Shown here piece by piece: positions 1 to 11,058 of a stretch of 64,000 nucleotides of DNA (position 1 is its first letter; each line of letters opens with the position of its first letter). The translations under genes and the position numbers were made by a program. Below the pieces are notes generated by a model. It had not been told where the DNA came from. It saw only the letters and a list, made by a program, of their open reading frames with translations, and did not search any database. This stretch comes from Platycnemis pennipes (taxonomy: Eukaryota; Arthropoda; Insecta; Odonata; Platycnemididae): contig OW121852.1 in NCBI GenBank assembly GCA_933228895.1, positions 110,009,544-110,073,543 on the forward strand. Reading direction: 5' to 3'.

Positions 1-82
1 AAAATTTCTCATCTTCAGCAACTACGAAAGAAAAATATAAAAAATGTGTGCTTCCGGGTTTATAAATTCCTAAAACAGTAGA
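1..82. repeat. M0, 3' end fragment of a monomer
   Basis: This is the last 82 bp of a monomer cut by the window edge, equivalent to the end of M1. It carries the ACTACGAAAG variant, which normally precedes an A or A' class monomer, and M1 is indeed class A. Confidence 0.95.
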
Positions 83-184
83 TTAAAGGAATTTCCATCT
101 AGGAGACGGATTCTCCGGCGAAATTTCCACAGTTCTAAGTGTGAGGATCCACAACTTTTCATGGAAACGAATTTTCTGCCGTTC
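83..184. repeat. Near-invariant monomer segment 1 (shown in M1)
   Basis: I saw no change in this 102-bp stretch in any copy. It runs from TTAAAGGAATTTCC through the BamHI site (145-150) to CTGCCGTTC. Variation begins just downstream at the A/non-A site near 189. It may be invariant by chance, by homogenisation or because a protein binds it. Confidence 0.6.
145..150. other. BamHI site, once per monomer (shown in M1)
   Basis: GGATCC lies in the near-invariant segment of every monomer, so digestion should give a ~1.22-kb ladder base. H-class monomers M17, M23 and M50 gain a second site in CTTGGTGGGATCC. Confidence 0.9.
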
Positions 185-302
185 AAATCGGCGGTGGTTT
201 CTGAGGGAAAAAGGGTTTATGGGAATATTTTCGGTGACGGGAATCGCATTTTGGGAAAATGAAAAAAGGCGATTTGCGGGAAAAGGAAGCGTCGGAGAGG
301 AA

Positions 303-346
303 AACGGATGAAATTTTTGGGGGAATCCAAAAGGGGGAATGTTGGA
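303..346. other. Hypervariable tract of the monomer (shown in M1)
   Basis: About 45 bp around AATTTTTGGGGGAATCCAAAAGG hold a large share of the variants that separate monomers. Examples of the segment after GGGGG are AATCCAAAATGGGG, ATTCC, AGTCC, AATACAAAAGGGCG, AATCCATATGGGGG, AATCCAGAAGG and TATCC. One-base losses also fall here (M9, M19, M25, M32, M34, M38). The flanks on both sides are far more uniform. Confidence 0.8.
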
Positions 347-393
347 AATCCGTCCCGCGTCCATTGACATGTAGTCACTCCACTCACGAGGTA

Positions 394-410
394 CGGGGTT
401 CGATACCCGG
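394..410 (+). promoter_or_regulatory. B-box / tRNA T-arm-like motif 1 (shown in M1, present in every copy)
   Basis: GGTTCGATACC at 397-407 fits the Pol III B-box consensus GWTCRANNC. It reads as a T-arm: stem CGGGG (394-398), seven-base loop TTCGATA (399-405), stem CCCGG (406-410), four of five pairs intact. The preceding ACGAGGTA resembles a tRNA variable region. No A box is visible at a workable distance and no full cloverleaf forms, so this looks like a fragment of a tRNA or tRNA-derived SINE. Transcription is not shown. Confidence 0.4.
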
Positions 411-500
411 AGTTGTAATGCGTATCACATACTCCGAAGGATACTTGTGCATTCCGAAAAATGCAGCAGTTAATCCTGATGCCTGATTCTTCGGGAACAG

Positions 501-506
501 TTTTTT
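501..506 (+). terminator. T6 run, possible Pol III terminator downstream of B-box 1
   Basis: This is the first run of four or more T after B-box 1, about 95 bp downstream, and is present in every copy. Pol III stops at such runs in general. With no A box upstream its use here is only a possibility. Confidence 0.2.
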
Positions 507-611
507 CTTGAGGAGGGAAAGGAATTAGTTACTGATATCATCTTTACTATTATTCCTTGATTTTATATCTGACTTACGTCCTTGCGTTTGGCTATTGGCT
601 TCCAAACGCTT

Positions 612-722
612 GCAAGGTATCCGGCATCAGTGTTGAGAGCTGATCGTTTTGGACGGCACAGAAATATTTCAATGCATGTGAGAAGCAATACAATCCTGTG
701 GTTCAAACCCCATGTACCTCGA
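612..722 (+). other. tRNA-like region with A-box-like and B-box-like elements (shown in M1)
   Basis: GGCATCAGTGTTGAGAGC (623-640) resembles a tRNA D-arm/A box with an extra base. ATCAG (626-630) and CTGAT (640-644) can pair. GGTTCAAACCC (700-710) fits the B-box consensus and lies about 77 bp downstream. GCAAGGT (612-618) and ACCTCGA (716-722) could pair at five of seven positions, like an acceptor stem. The T-stem is poor and no anticodon arm is obvious. It could be a decayed tRNA or SINE relic or coincidence. A-class monomers carry one extra base just after the B box. Confidence 0.3.
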
Positions 723-863
723 GACTTGAGTGAGAATATGTCAATGGACAATGGACTGCTCTCAAGGGTTCTCTTTTATGCATCTCCTTAAAAGTTTTTC
801 CATTTTCGCCACCGAATCCTCATTTACCCGGAGAACGAAATTTATCCTACCCTTAAATGCGTT

Positions 864-880
864 TCCCGTCTCAAAGGAAA
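864..880 (-). other. CENP-B-box-like 17-mer with one core mismatch (shown in M1)
   Basis: The minus strand reads TTTCCTTTGAGACGGGA. Against the core TTCGNNNNANNCGGG it matches eight of nine fixed bases; the G of TTCG is C. It is present in every copy, with one further change in M14. About 0.26 such matches per monomer are expected by chance on two strands, so it is weak evidence. Confidence 0.2.
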
Positions 881-1302
881 ATCCCTACTGCAAAAGGCGA
901 ATGAACCTTACCTTCAAAAACTGTAGTGTAATCGAGGAAATTATAAAAAATGAACTACTACAATATTTTTACTGTATTTCTCATAACTCCCCAAAGAACA
1001 GAAATAACTAACACCATTATCCATTTGAGCATTAGGAATCATTAGACTGAAAATTTTATCATATGCATGGAAATAGTAATATGATTATCTGTAGTTATCT
1101 TAATTTTCATTCGCAAATATTCTTCTCTACCTTATTCCTGGTTGAAATTGTCACTGCAAATTGCTTTATTTGAAATGAATATCAATGAAATCCCTACAAA
1201 TTAGTCGCTCTATCTCTTCAAAAATTTCTCATCTTCAGCAACTATGAAGGAAAAATATAAAAAATGTGTGCTTCCGGGTTTATAAATTCCTAAAACAGTA
1301 GA

Positions 1303-2521
1303 TTAAAGGAATTTCCATCTAGGAGACGGATTCTCCGGCGAAATTTCCACAGTTCTAAGTGTGAGGATCCACAACTTTTCATGGAAACGAATTTTCTGCC
1401 GTTCAAATTGGCGGTAGTTTCTGAGGGAAAAAGGGTTTATGGGAATATTTTCGGTGACGGGAATCGCATTTTGGGAAAATGAAAAAAGGCGATTTGCGGG
1501 AAAAGGAAGCGTCGGAGAGGAAAACGGATGAAATTTTTGGGGGAATCCAAAATGGGGAATGTTGGAAATCCGTCCCGCGTCCATTGACATGTAGTCACTC
1601 CACTCACGAGGTACGGGGTTCGATACCCGGAGTTGTAATGCGTATCACATACTCCGAAGGATACTTGTGCATTCCGAAAAATGCAGCAGTTAATCCTGAT
1701 GCCTGATTCTTCGGGAACAGTTTTTTCTTGAGGAGGGAAAGGAATTAGTTACTGATATCATCTTTACTATTATTCCTTTATTTTATATCTGACTTACGTC
1801 CTTGCGTTTGGCTATTGGCTTCCAAACGCTTGCAAGGTATCCGGCATCAGTGTTGAGAGCTGATCGTTTTGGACGGCACAGAAATATTTCAATGCATGTG
1901 AGAAGCAATACAATCCTGTGGTTCAAACCCCTGTACCTCGAGACTTGAGTGAGAATATGTCAATGGACAATGGACTGCTCTCAAGGGTTCTCTTTTATGC
2001 ATCTCCTTAAAAGTTTTTCCATTTTCGCCACCGAATCCTCATTTACCCGGAGAACGAAATTTATCCTACCCTTAAATGCGATTCCCGTCTCAAAGGAAAA
2101 TCCCTACTGCAAAAGGCGAATGAACCTTACCTTCAAAAACTGTAGTGTAATCGAGGAAATTATAAAAAATGAACTACTACAATATTCTTACTGTATTTCT
2201 CATAACTTCCCAAAGAACAGAAATAACTAACACCATTATCCATTTGAGCATTAGGAATCATTAGACTGAAAATTTTATCATATGCATGGAAAAAGTAATA
2301 TCATTGTCTGTAGTTATCTTAATTTTCATTCGCAAATATTCTTCTCTACCTTATTCCTGGTTGAAATTGTCACTGCAAATTGCTTTATTTGAAATGAATA
2401 TCAATGAAATCCCTACAAATTAGTCGCTCTATCTCTTCAAAAATTTCTCATCTTCAGCAACTATGAAAGAAAAATATAAAAAATGTGTGCTTCCGGGTTT
2501 ATAAATTCCTAAAACAGTAGA
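1303..2521. repeat. Satellite monomer M2, class B, 1219 bp
   Basis: The hypervariable tract reads CCAAAATGGGG and the monomer is preceded by TATGAAGGAAA, as are other B copies (M9, M32, M38, M44). It lacks the 3-bp ATT gain of those copies and has a private CCTTTATTTTAT. CAATATTCTTAC is shared with M9. Confidence 0.95.
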
Positions 2522-3740
2522 TTAAAGGAATTTCCATCTAGGAGACGGATTCTCCGGCGAAATTTCCACAGTTCTAAGTGTGAGGATCCACAACTTTTCA
2601 TGGAAACGAATTTTCTGCCGTTCAAATTGGCGGTAGTTTCTGAGGGAAAAAGGGTTTATGGGAATATTTTCGGTGACGGGAATCGCATTTTGGGAAAATG
2701 AAAAAAGGCGATTTGCGGGAAAAGGAAGCGTCGGAGAGGAAATCGGATGAAATTTTTGGGGGAATCCAAAAGGGGGAATGATGGAAATCCGTCCCGCGTC
2801 CATTGACATGTAGTCACTCCACTCACGAGGTACGGGGTTCGATACCCGGAGTTGTAATGCGTATCACATACTCCGAAGGATACTTGTGCATTCCGAAAAA
2901 TGCAGCAGTTAATCCTGATGCCTGATTCTTCGGGAACAGTTTTTTCTTGAGGAGGGAAAGGAATTAGTTACTGATATCATCTTTACTATTATTCCTTGAT
3001 TTTATATCTGACTTACGTCCTTGCGTTTGGCTATTGGCTTCCAAACGCTTGCAAGGTATCCGGCATCAGTGTTGAGAGCTGATCGTTTTGGACGGCACAG
3101 AAATATTTCAATGCATGTGAGAAGCAATACAATCCTGTGGTTCAAACCCCTGTACCTCGAGACTTGAGTGAGAATATGTCAATGGACAATGGACTGCTCT
3201 CAAGGGTTCTCTTTTATGCATCTCCTTAAAAGTTTTTCCATTTTCGCCACCGAATCCTCATTTACCCGGAGAACGAAATTTATCCTACCCTTAAATGCGA
3301 TTCCCGTCTCAAAGGAAAATCCCTACTGCAAAAGGCGAATGAACCTTACCTTCAAAAACTGTAGTGTAATCGAGGAAATTATAAAAAATGAACTACTACA
3401 ATATTTTTACTGTATTTCTCATAACTCCCCAAAGAACAGAAATAACTAACACCATTATCCATTTGAGCATTAGGAATCATTAGACTGAAAATTGTATCAT
3501 ATGCATGGAAAAAGTAATATCATTGTCTGTAGTTATCTTAATTTTCATTCGCAAATATTCTTCTCTACCTTATTCCTGGTTGAAATTGTCACTGCAAATT
3601 GCTTTATTTGAAATGAATATCAATGAAATCCCTACAAATTAGTCGCTCTATCTCTTCAAAAATTTCTCATCTTCAGCAACTATGAAAGAAAAATATAAAA
3701 AATGTGTGCTTCCGGGTTTATAAATTCCTAAAACATAAGA
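2522..3740. repeat. Satellite monomer M3, class C, 1219 bp
   Basis: Class C is marked by GAAATCGG and GGGAATGATGG in the hypervariable tract. The tail has ATTGTATCAT and CATTGTCTG, as in M33 and M39. The last bases read AACATAAGATT instead of AACAGTAGATT. Confidence 0.95.
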
Positions 3741-4959
3741 TTAAAGGAATTTCCATCTAGGAGACGGATTCTCCGGCGAAATTTCCACAGTTCTAAGTGT
3801 GAGGATCCACAACTTTTCATGGAAACGAATTTTCTGCCGTTCAAATTGGCGGTAGTTTCTGAGGGAAAAAGGGTTTATGGGAATATTTTCGGTGACGGGA
3901 ATCGCATTTTGGGAAAATGAAAAAAGGCGATTTGCGGGAAAAGGAAGCGTCGGAGAGGAAATCGGATGAAATTTTTGGGGGATTCCAAAAGGGGGAATGA
4001 TGGAAATCCGTCCCGCGTCCATTGACATGTAGTCACTCCACTCACGAGGTACGGGGTTCGATACCCGGAGTTGTAATGCGTATCACATACTCCGAAGGAT
4101 ACTTGTGCATTCCGAAAAATGCAGCAGTTAATCCTGATGCCTGATTCTTCGGGAACAGTTTTTTCTTGAGGAGGGAAAGGAATTAGTTACTGATATCATC
4201 TTTACTATTATTCCTTGATTTTATATCTGACTTACGTCCTTGCGTTTGGCTATTGGCTTCCAAACGCTTGCAAGGTATCCGGCATCAGTGTTGAGAGCTG
4301 ATCGTTTTGGACGGCACAGAAATATTTCAATGCATGTGAGAAGCAATACAATCCTGTGGTTCAAACCCCTGTACCTCGAGACTTGAGTGAGAATATGTCA
4401 ACGGACAATGGACTGCTCTCAAGGGTTCTCTTTTATGCATCTCCTTAAAAGTTTTTCCATTTTCGCCACCGAATCCTCATTTACCCGGAGAACGAAATTT
4501 ATCCTACCCTTAAATGCGATTCCCGTCTCAAAGGAAAATCCCTACTGCAAAAGGCGAATGAACCTTACCTTCAAAAACTGTAGTGTAATCGAGGAAATTA
4601 TAAAAAATGAACTACTACAATATTTTTACTGTATTTCTCATAACTCCCCAAAGAACAGAAATAACTAACACCATTATCCATTTGAGCATTAGGAATCATT
4701 AGACTGAAAATTTTATCATATGCATGGAAAAAGTAATATCATTATCTGTAGCTATCTTAATTTTCATTCGCAAATATTCTTCTCTACCTTTTTCCTAGTT
4801 GAAATTGTCACTGCAAATTGCTTTATTTGAAATGAATATCAATGAAATCCCTACAAATTAGTCGCTCTATCTCTTCAAAAATTTCTCATCTTCAGCAACT
4901 ACGAAAGAAAAATATAAAAAATGTGTGCTTCCGGGTTTATAAATTCCTAAAACAGTAGA
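3741..4959. repeat. Satellite monomer M4, class D, 1219 bp
   Basis: Class D is marked by GGGGGATTCC with GAATGATGG. It has GTCAACGGAC instead of GTCAATGGAC. The tail has GTAGCTATC, CCTTTTTCCTAG and ACTACGAAAG; the last two are shared with the tails of M34 and M40, which also precede A' monomers. Confidence 0.95.
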
Positions 4960-6179
4960 TTAAAGGAATTTCCATCTAGGAGACGGATTCTCCGGCGAAA
5001 TTTCCACAGTTCTAAGTGTGAGGATCCACAACTTTTCATGGAAACGAATTTTCTGCCGTTCAAATCGGCGGTGGTTTCTGAGGGAAAAAGGGTTTATGGG
5101 AATATTTTCGGTGACGGGAATCGCATTTTGGGAAAATGAAAAAAGGCGATTTGCGGGAAAAGGAAGCGTCGGAGAGGAAAACGGATGAAATTTTTGGGGG
5201 AATCCAAAATGGGGAATGTTGGAAATCCGTCCCGCGTCCATTGACATGTAGTCACTCCACTCACGAGGTACGGGGTTCGATACCCGGAGTTGTAATGCGT
5301 ATCACATACTCCGAAGGATACTTGTGCATTCCGAAAAATGCAGCAGTTAATCCTGATGCCTGATTCTTCGGGAACAGTTTTTTCTTGAGGAGGGAAAGGA
5401 ATTAGTTACTGATATCATCTTTACTATTATTCCTTGATTTTATATCTGACTTACGTCCTTGCGTTTGGCTATTGGCTTCCAAACGCTTGCAAGGTATCCG
5501 GCATCAGTGTTGAGAGCTGATCGTTTTGGACGGCACAGAAATATTTCAATGCATGTGAGAAGCAATACAATCCTGTGGTTCAAACCCCATGTACCTCGAG
5601 ACTTGAGTGAGAATATGTCAATGGACAATGGACTGCTCTCAAGGGTTCTCTTTTATGCATCTCCTTAAAAGTTTTTCCATTTTCGCCACCGAATCCTCAT
5701 TTACCCGGAGAACGAAATTTATCCTACCCTTAAATGCGATTCCCGTCTCAAAGGAAAATCCCTACTGCAAAAGGCGAATGAACCTTACCTTCAAAAACTG
5801 TAGTGTAATCGAGGAAATTATAAAAAATGAACTACTACAATATTTTTACTCTATTTCTCATAACTCCCCAAAGAACAGAAAAAACTAACACCATTATCCA
5901 TTTGAGCATTAGGAATCATTAGACTGAAAATTTTATCATATGCATGGAAAAAGTAATATCATTATCTGTAGTTATCTTAATTTTCATTCGCAAATATTCT
6001 TCTCTACCTTATTCCTGGTTGAAATTGTCACTGCAAATTGCTTTATTTGAAATGAATATCAATGAAATCCCTACAAATTAGTCGCTCTATCTCTTCAAAA
6101 ATTTCTCATCTTCAGCAACTATGAAAGAAAAATATAAAAAATGTGTGCTTCCGGGTTTATAAATTCCTAAAACAGTAGA
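4960..6179. repeat. Satellite monomer M5, class A', 1220 bp
   Basis: A' has the A haplotype (TCGGCGGTGG, ACCCCATGTACC) with CCAAAATGGGG in the hypervariable tract, the same as M35 and M41. TTACTCTATTT and a private AGAAAAAACTAAC are in the 3' half. Confidence 0.95.
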
Positions 6180-7398
6180 TTAAAGGAATTTCCATCTAGG
6201 AGACGGATTCTCCGGCGAAATTTCCACAGTTCTAAGTGTGAGGATCCACAACTTTTCATGGAAACGAATTTTCTGCCGTTCAAATTGGCGGTAGTTTCTG
6301 AGGGAAAAAGGGTTTATGGGAATATTTTCGGTGACGGGAATCGCATTTTGGGAAAATGAAAAAAGGCGATTTGCGGGAAAAGGAAGCGTCGGAGAGGAAA
6401 ACGGATGAAATTTTTGGGGGAATACAAAAGGGCGAATGTTGGAAATCCGTCCCGCGTCCATTGACATATAGTCACTCCACTCACGAGGTAAGGGGTTCGA
6501 TACCCGGAGTTGTAATGCGTATCACATACTCCGAAGGATACTTGTGCATTCCGAAAAATGCAGCAGTTAATCCTGATGCCTGATTCTTCGGGAACAGTTT
6601 TTTCTTGAGGAGGGAAAGGAATTAGTTACTGATATCATCTTTACTATTATTCCTTGATTTTATATCTGACTTACGTCCTTGCGTTTGGCTATTGGCTTCC
6701 AAACGCTTGCAAGGTATCCGGCATCAGTGTTGAGAGCTGATCGTTTTGGACGGCACAGAAATATTTCAATGCATGTGAGAAGCAATACAATCCTGTGGTT
6801 CAAACCCCTGTACCTCGAGACTTGAGTGAGAATATGTCAACGGACAATGGACTGCTCTCAAGGGTTCTCTTTTATGCATCTCCTTAAAAGTTTTTCCATT
6901 TTCGCCACCGAATCCTCATTTACCCGGAGAACGAAATTTATCCTACCCTTAAATGCGATTCCCGTCTCAAAGGAAAATCCCTACTGCAAAAGGCGAATGA
7001 ACCTTACCTTCAAAAACTGTAGTGTAATCGAGGAAATTATAAAAAATGAACTACTACAATATTTTTACTGTATTTCTCATAACTCCCCAAAGAACAGAAA
7101 TAACTAACACCATTATCCATTTGAGCATTAGGAATCATTAGACTGAAAATTTTATCATATGCATGGAAAAAGTAATATCATTATCTGTAGTTATCTTAAT
7201 TTTCATTCGCAAATATTCTTCTCTACCTTATTCCTGGTTGAAATTGTCACTGCAAATTGCTTTATTTGAAATGAATATCAATGAAATCCCTACAAATTAG
7301 TCGCTCTATCTCTTCAAAAATTTCTCATCTTCAGCAACTATGAAAGAAAAATATAAAAATTGTGTGCTTCCGGGTTTATAAATTCCTAAAACAGTAGA
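6180..7398. repeat. Satellite monomer M6, class E, 1219 bp
   Basis: Class E is marked by GAATACAAAAGGGCG and GAGGTAAGGGG, as in M13, M15 and M21, but M6 lacks their 3-bp ATT gain. It has a private GACATATAGTC. Its tail AAAAATTGTGTGC also occurs just before the F monomers M36 and M42. Confidence 0.95.
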
Positions 7399-8617
7399 TT
7401 AAAGGAATTTCCATCTAGGAGACGGATTCTCCGGCGAAATTTCCACAGTTCTAAGTGTGAGGATCCACAACTTTTCATGGAAACGAATTTTCTGCCGTTC
7501 AAATTGGCGGTAGTTTCTGAGGGAAAAAGGGTTTATGGGAATATTTTCGGTGACGGGAATCGCATTTTGGGAAAATGAAAAAAGGCGATTTGCGGGAAAA
7601 GGAAGCGTCGGAGAGGAAAACGGATGAAATTTTTGGGGGAATCCATATGGGGGAATGTTAGAAATCCGTCCCGCGTCCATTGACATGTAGTCACTCCACT
7701 CACGAGGTACGGGGTTCGATACCCGGAGTTGTAATGCGTATCACATACTCCGAAGGATACTTGTGCATTCCGAAAAATGCAGCAGTTAATCCTGATGCCT
7801 GATTCTTCGGGAACAGTTTTTTCTTGAGGAGGGAAAGGAATTAGTTACTGATATCATCTTTACTATTATTCCTTGATTTTATATCTGACTTACGTCCTTG
7901 CGTTTGGCTATTGGCTTCCAAACGCTTGCAAGGTATCCGGCATCAGTGTTGAGAGCTGATCGTTTTGGACGGCACAGAAATATTTCAATGCATGTGAGAA
8001 GCAATACAATCCTGTGGTTCAAACCCCTGTACCTCGAGACTTGAGTGAGAATATGTCAACGGACAATGGACTGCTCTCAAGGGTTCTCTTTTATGCATCT
8101 CCTTAAAAGTTTTTCCATTTTCGCCACCGAATCCTCATTTACCCGGAGAACGAAATTTATCCTACCCTTAAATGCGATTCCCGTCTCAAAGGAAAATCCC
8201 TACTGCAAAAGGCGAATGAACCTTACCTTCAAAAACTGTAGTGTAATCGAGGAAATTATAAAAAATGAACTACTACAATATTTTTACTGTATTTCTCATA
8301 ACTCCCCAAAGAACAGAAATAACTAACACCATTATCCATTTGAGCATTAGGAATCATTAGACTGAAAATTTTATCATATGCATGGAAAAAGTAATATCAT
8401 TATCTGTAGTTATCTTAATTTTCATTCGCAAATATTCTTCTCTACCTTATTCCTGGTTGAAATTGTCACTGCAAATTGCTTTATTTGAAATGAATATCAA
8501 TGAAATCCCTACAAATTAGTCGCTCTATCTCTTCAAAAATTTCTCATCTTCAGCAACTACGAAAGAAAAATATAAAAAATGTGTGCTTCCGGGTTTATAA
8601 ATTCCTAAAACAGTAGA
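7399..8617. repeat. Satellite monomer M7, class F, 1219 bp
   Basis: Class F is marked by AATCCATATGGGGG and GTTAGAAATCC, which create an NdeI site (CATATG). It shares these with M30, M36 and M42. It is followed by ACTACGAAAG and an A monomer, as M36 and M42 are. Confidence 0.95.
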
Positions 8618-9837
8618 TTAAAGGAATTTCCATCTAGGAGACGGATTCTCCGGCGAAATTTCCACAGTTCTAAGTGTGAGGATCCACAACTTTTCATGGA
8701 AACGAATTTTCTGCCGTTCGAATCGGCGGTGGTTTCTGAGGGAAAAAGGGTTTATGGGAATATTTTCGGTGACGGGAATCGCATTTTGGGAAAATGAAAA
8801 AAGGCGATTTGCGGGAAAAGGAAGCGTCGGAGAGGAAAACGGATGAAATTTTTGGGGGAATCCAAAAGGGGGAATGTTGGAAATCCGTCCCGCGTCCATT
8901 GACATGTAGTCACTCCACTCACGAGGTACGGGGTTCGATACCCGGAGTTGTAATGCGTATCACATACTCCGAAGGATACTTGTGCATTCCGAAAAATGCA
9001 GCAGTTAATCCTGATGCCTGATTCTTCGGGAACAGTTTTTTCTTGAGGAGGGAAAGGAATTAGTTACTGATATCATCTTTACTATTATTCCTTGATTTTA
9101 TATCTGACTTACGTCCTTGCGTTTGGCTATTGGCTTCCAAACGCTTGCAAGGTATCCGGCATCAGTGTTGAGAGCTGATCGTTTTGGACGGCACAGAAAT
9201 ATTTCAATGCATGTGAGAAGCAATACAATCCTGTGGTTCAAACCCCATGTACCTCGAGACTTGAGTGAGAATATGTCAATGGACAATGGACTGCTCTCAA
9301 GGGTTCTCTTTTATGCATCTCCTTAAAAGTTTTTCCATTTTCGCCACCGAATCCTCATTTACCCGGAGAACGAAATTTATCCTACCCTTAAATGCGATTC
9401 CCGTCTCAAAGGAAAATCCCTACTGCAAAAGGCGAATGAACCTTACCTTCAAAAACTGTAGTGTAATCGAGGAAATTATAAAAAATGAACTACTACAATA
9501 TTTTTACTCTATTTCTCATAACTCCCCAAAGAACAGAAATAACTAACACCATTATCCATTTGAGCATTAGGAATCATTAGACTGAAAATTTTATCATATG
9601 CATGGAAAAAGTAATATCATTGTCTGTAGTTATCTTAATTTTCATTCGCAAATATTCTTCTCTACCTTATTCCTGGTTGAAATTGTCACTGCAAATTGCT
9701 TTATTTGAAATGAATATCAATGAAATCCCTACAAATTAGTCGCTCTATCTCTTCAAAAATTTCTCATCTTCAGCAACTATGAAGGAAAAATATAAAAAAT
9801 GTGTGCTTCCGGGTTTATAAATTCCTAAAACAGTAGA
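8618..9837. repeat. Satellite monomer M8, class A, 1220 bp
   Basis: It carries the class A haplotype with a private GTTCGAATCGG (8717). The 3' half has TTACTCTATTT and CATTGTCTG, and the tail is TATGAAGGAAA leading into a B monomer. Confidence 0.95.
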
Positions 9838-11058
9838 TTAAAGGAATTTCCATCTAGGAGACGGATTCTCCGGCGAAATTTCCACAGTTCTAAGTGTGAG
9901 GATCCACAACTTTTCATGGAAACGAATTTTCTGCCGTTCAAATTGGCGGTAGTTTCTGAGGGAAAAAGGGTTTATGGGAATATTTTCGGTGACGGGAATC
10001 GCATTTTGGGAAAATGAAAAAAGGCGATTTGCGGGAAAAGGAAGCGTCGGAGAGGAAAACGGATGAAATTTTTGGGGGAATCCAGGATGGGGATGTTGGA
10101 AATCCGTCCCGCGTCCATTGACATGTAGTCACTCCACTCACGAGGTACGGGGTTCGATACCCGGAGTTGTAATGCGTATCACATACTCCGAAGGATACTT
10201 GTGCATTCCGAAAAATGCAGCAGTTAATCCTGATGCCTGATTCTTCGGGAACAGTTTTTTCTTGAGGAGGGAAAGGAATTAGTTACTGATATCATCTTTA
10301 CTATTATTATTTCTTGATTTTATATCTGACTTACGTCCTTGCGTTTGGCTATTGGCTTCCAAACGCTTGCAAGGTATCAGGCATCAGTGTTGAGAGCTGA
10401 TCGTTTTGGACGGCACAGAAATATTTCAATGCATGTGAGAAGCAATACAATCCTGTGGTTCAAACCCCTGTACCTCGAGACTTGAGTGAGAATATGTCAA
10501 TGGACAATGGACTGCTCTCAAGGGTTCTCTTTTATGCATCTCCTTAAAAGTTTTTCCATTTTCGCCACCGAATCCTCATTTACCCGGAGAACGAAATTTA
10601 TCCTACCCTTAAATGCGATTCCCGTCTCAAAGGAAAATCCCTACTGCAAAAGGCGAATGAACCTTACCTTCAAAAACTGTAGTGTAATCGAGGAAATTAT
10701 AAAAAATGAACTACTACAATATTCTTACTGTATTTCTCATAACTCCCCAAAGAACAGAAATAACTAACACCATTATCCATTTGAGCATTAGGAATCATTA
10801 GACTGAAAATTTTATCATATGCATGGAAAAAGTAATATCATTGTCTGTAGTTATCTTAATTTTCATTCGCAAATATTCTTCTCTACCTTATTCCTGGTTG
10901 AAATTGTCACTGCAAATTGCTTTATTTGAAATGAATATCAATGAAATCCCTACAAATTAGTCGCTCTATCTCTTCAAAAATTTCTCATCTTCAGCAACTA
11001 TGAAAGAAAAATATAAAAAATGTGTGCTTCCGGGTTTATAAATTCCTAAAACAGTAGA
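9838..11058. repeat. Satellite monomer M9, class B, 1221 bp
   Basis: The hypervariable tract is CCAGGATGGGGATG (one base short). A 3-bp gain gives CTATTATTATTTCTTG near 10301. GGTATCAGGCATC near 10375 is private. The one-base loss breaks the minus-strand open frame seen in most copies. Confidence 0.95.

Larger units (their letters stand above)
83..1302. repeat. Satellite monomer M1, class A, 1220 bp
   Basis: The class A haplotype is TCGGCGGTGG near 188 plus the one-base-longer ACCCCATGTACC near 706. Private or rare variants are GCGTTTCCCG (860, shared with M27) and GGAAATAGTAATATGATT (1069). Motif positions in this report are given for this copy: BamHI 145-150, hypervariable tract 303-346, B-box-like 397-407 and 700-710, XhoI 718-723. 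Confidence 0.97.

Noticed and set aside
231..248. TTCGGTGACGGGAATCG as a forward CENP-B box
   Set aside because: TTCG and CGGG are both present but three bases too close together for the 17-bp motif.
83..370. Minus-strand open frame of 95 codons recurring in most monomers
   Set aside because: One-base losses in M9, M19, M25, M32 and M38, and the indels of M34, shift the frame. The most variable tract of the monomer falls inside it. The composition is low in information and no family is recognisable.
372..382. TAGTCACTCCA as an A box for B-box 1
   Set aside because: It starts only about 25 bp upstream of the B box, too close for a tRNA-type promoter, and misses the conserved A.
259..486. Plus-strand open frame of 75 codons
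   Set aside because: It overlaps the minus-strand frame, is interrupted in many copies, and its second half is simply translation of the tRNA-like T-arm region.
563..791. Overlapping frames of 62 (minus) and 69 (plus) codons
   Set aside because: They are open only in monomers with the extra base in ACCCCATGTACC. A one-base indel polymorphism that opens and closes both frames argues against coding.
730..1011. Plus-strand open frame of 93 codons (86 from an ATG) present in nearly every monomer
   Set aside because: It starts at GTG, or at an internal ATG, has no recognisable domain, and is kept only because the DNA is near-identical. M30 gains a stop upstream, and most changes I saw alter amino acids freely. 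No promoter or splice context supports it.
672..1068. Three ATGCAT palindromes per monomer (672, 778, 1063)
   Set aside because: About 0.3 to 0.4 are expected per monomer, so three is a slight excess, but spacing is irregular and the flanks are unrelated. I see no element behind it.
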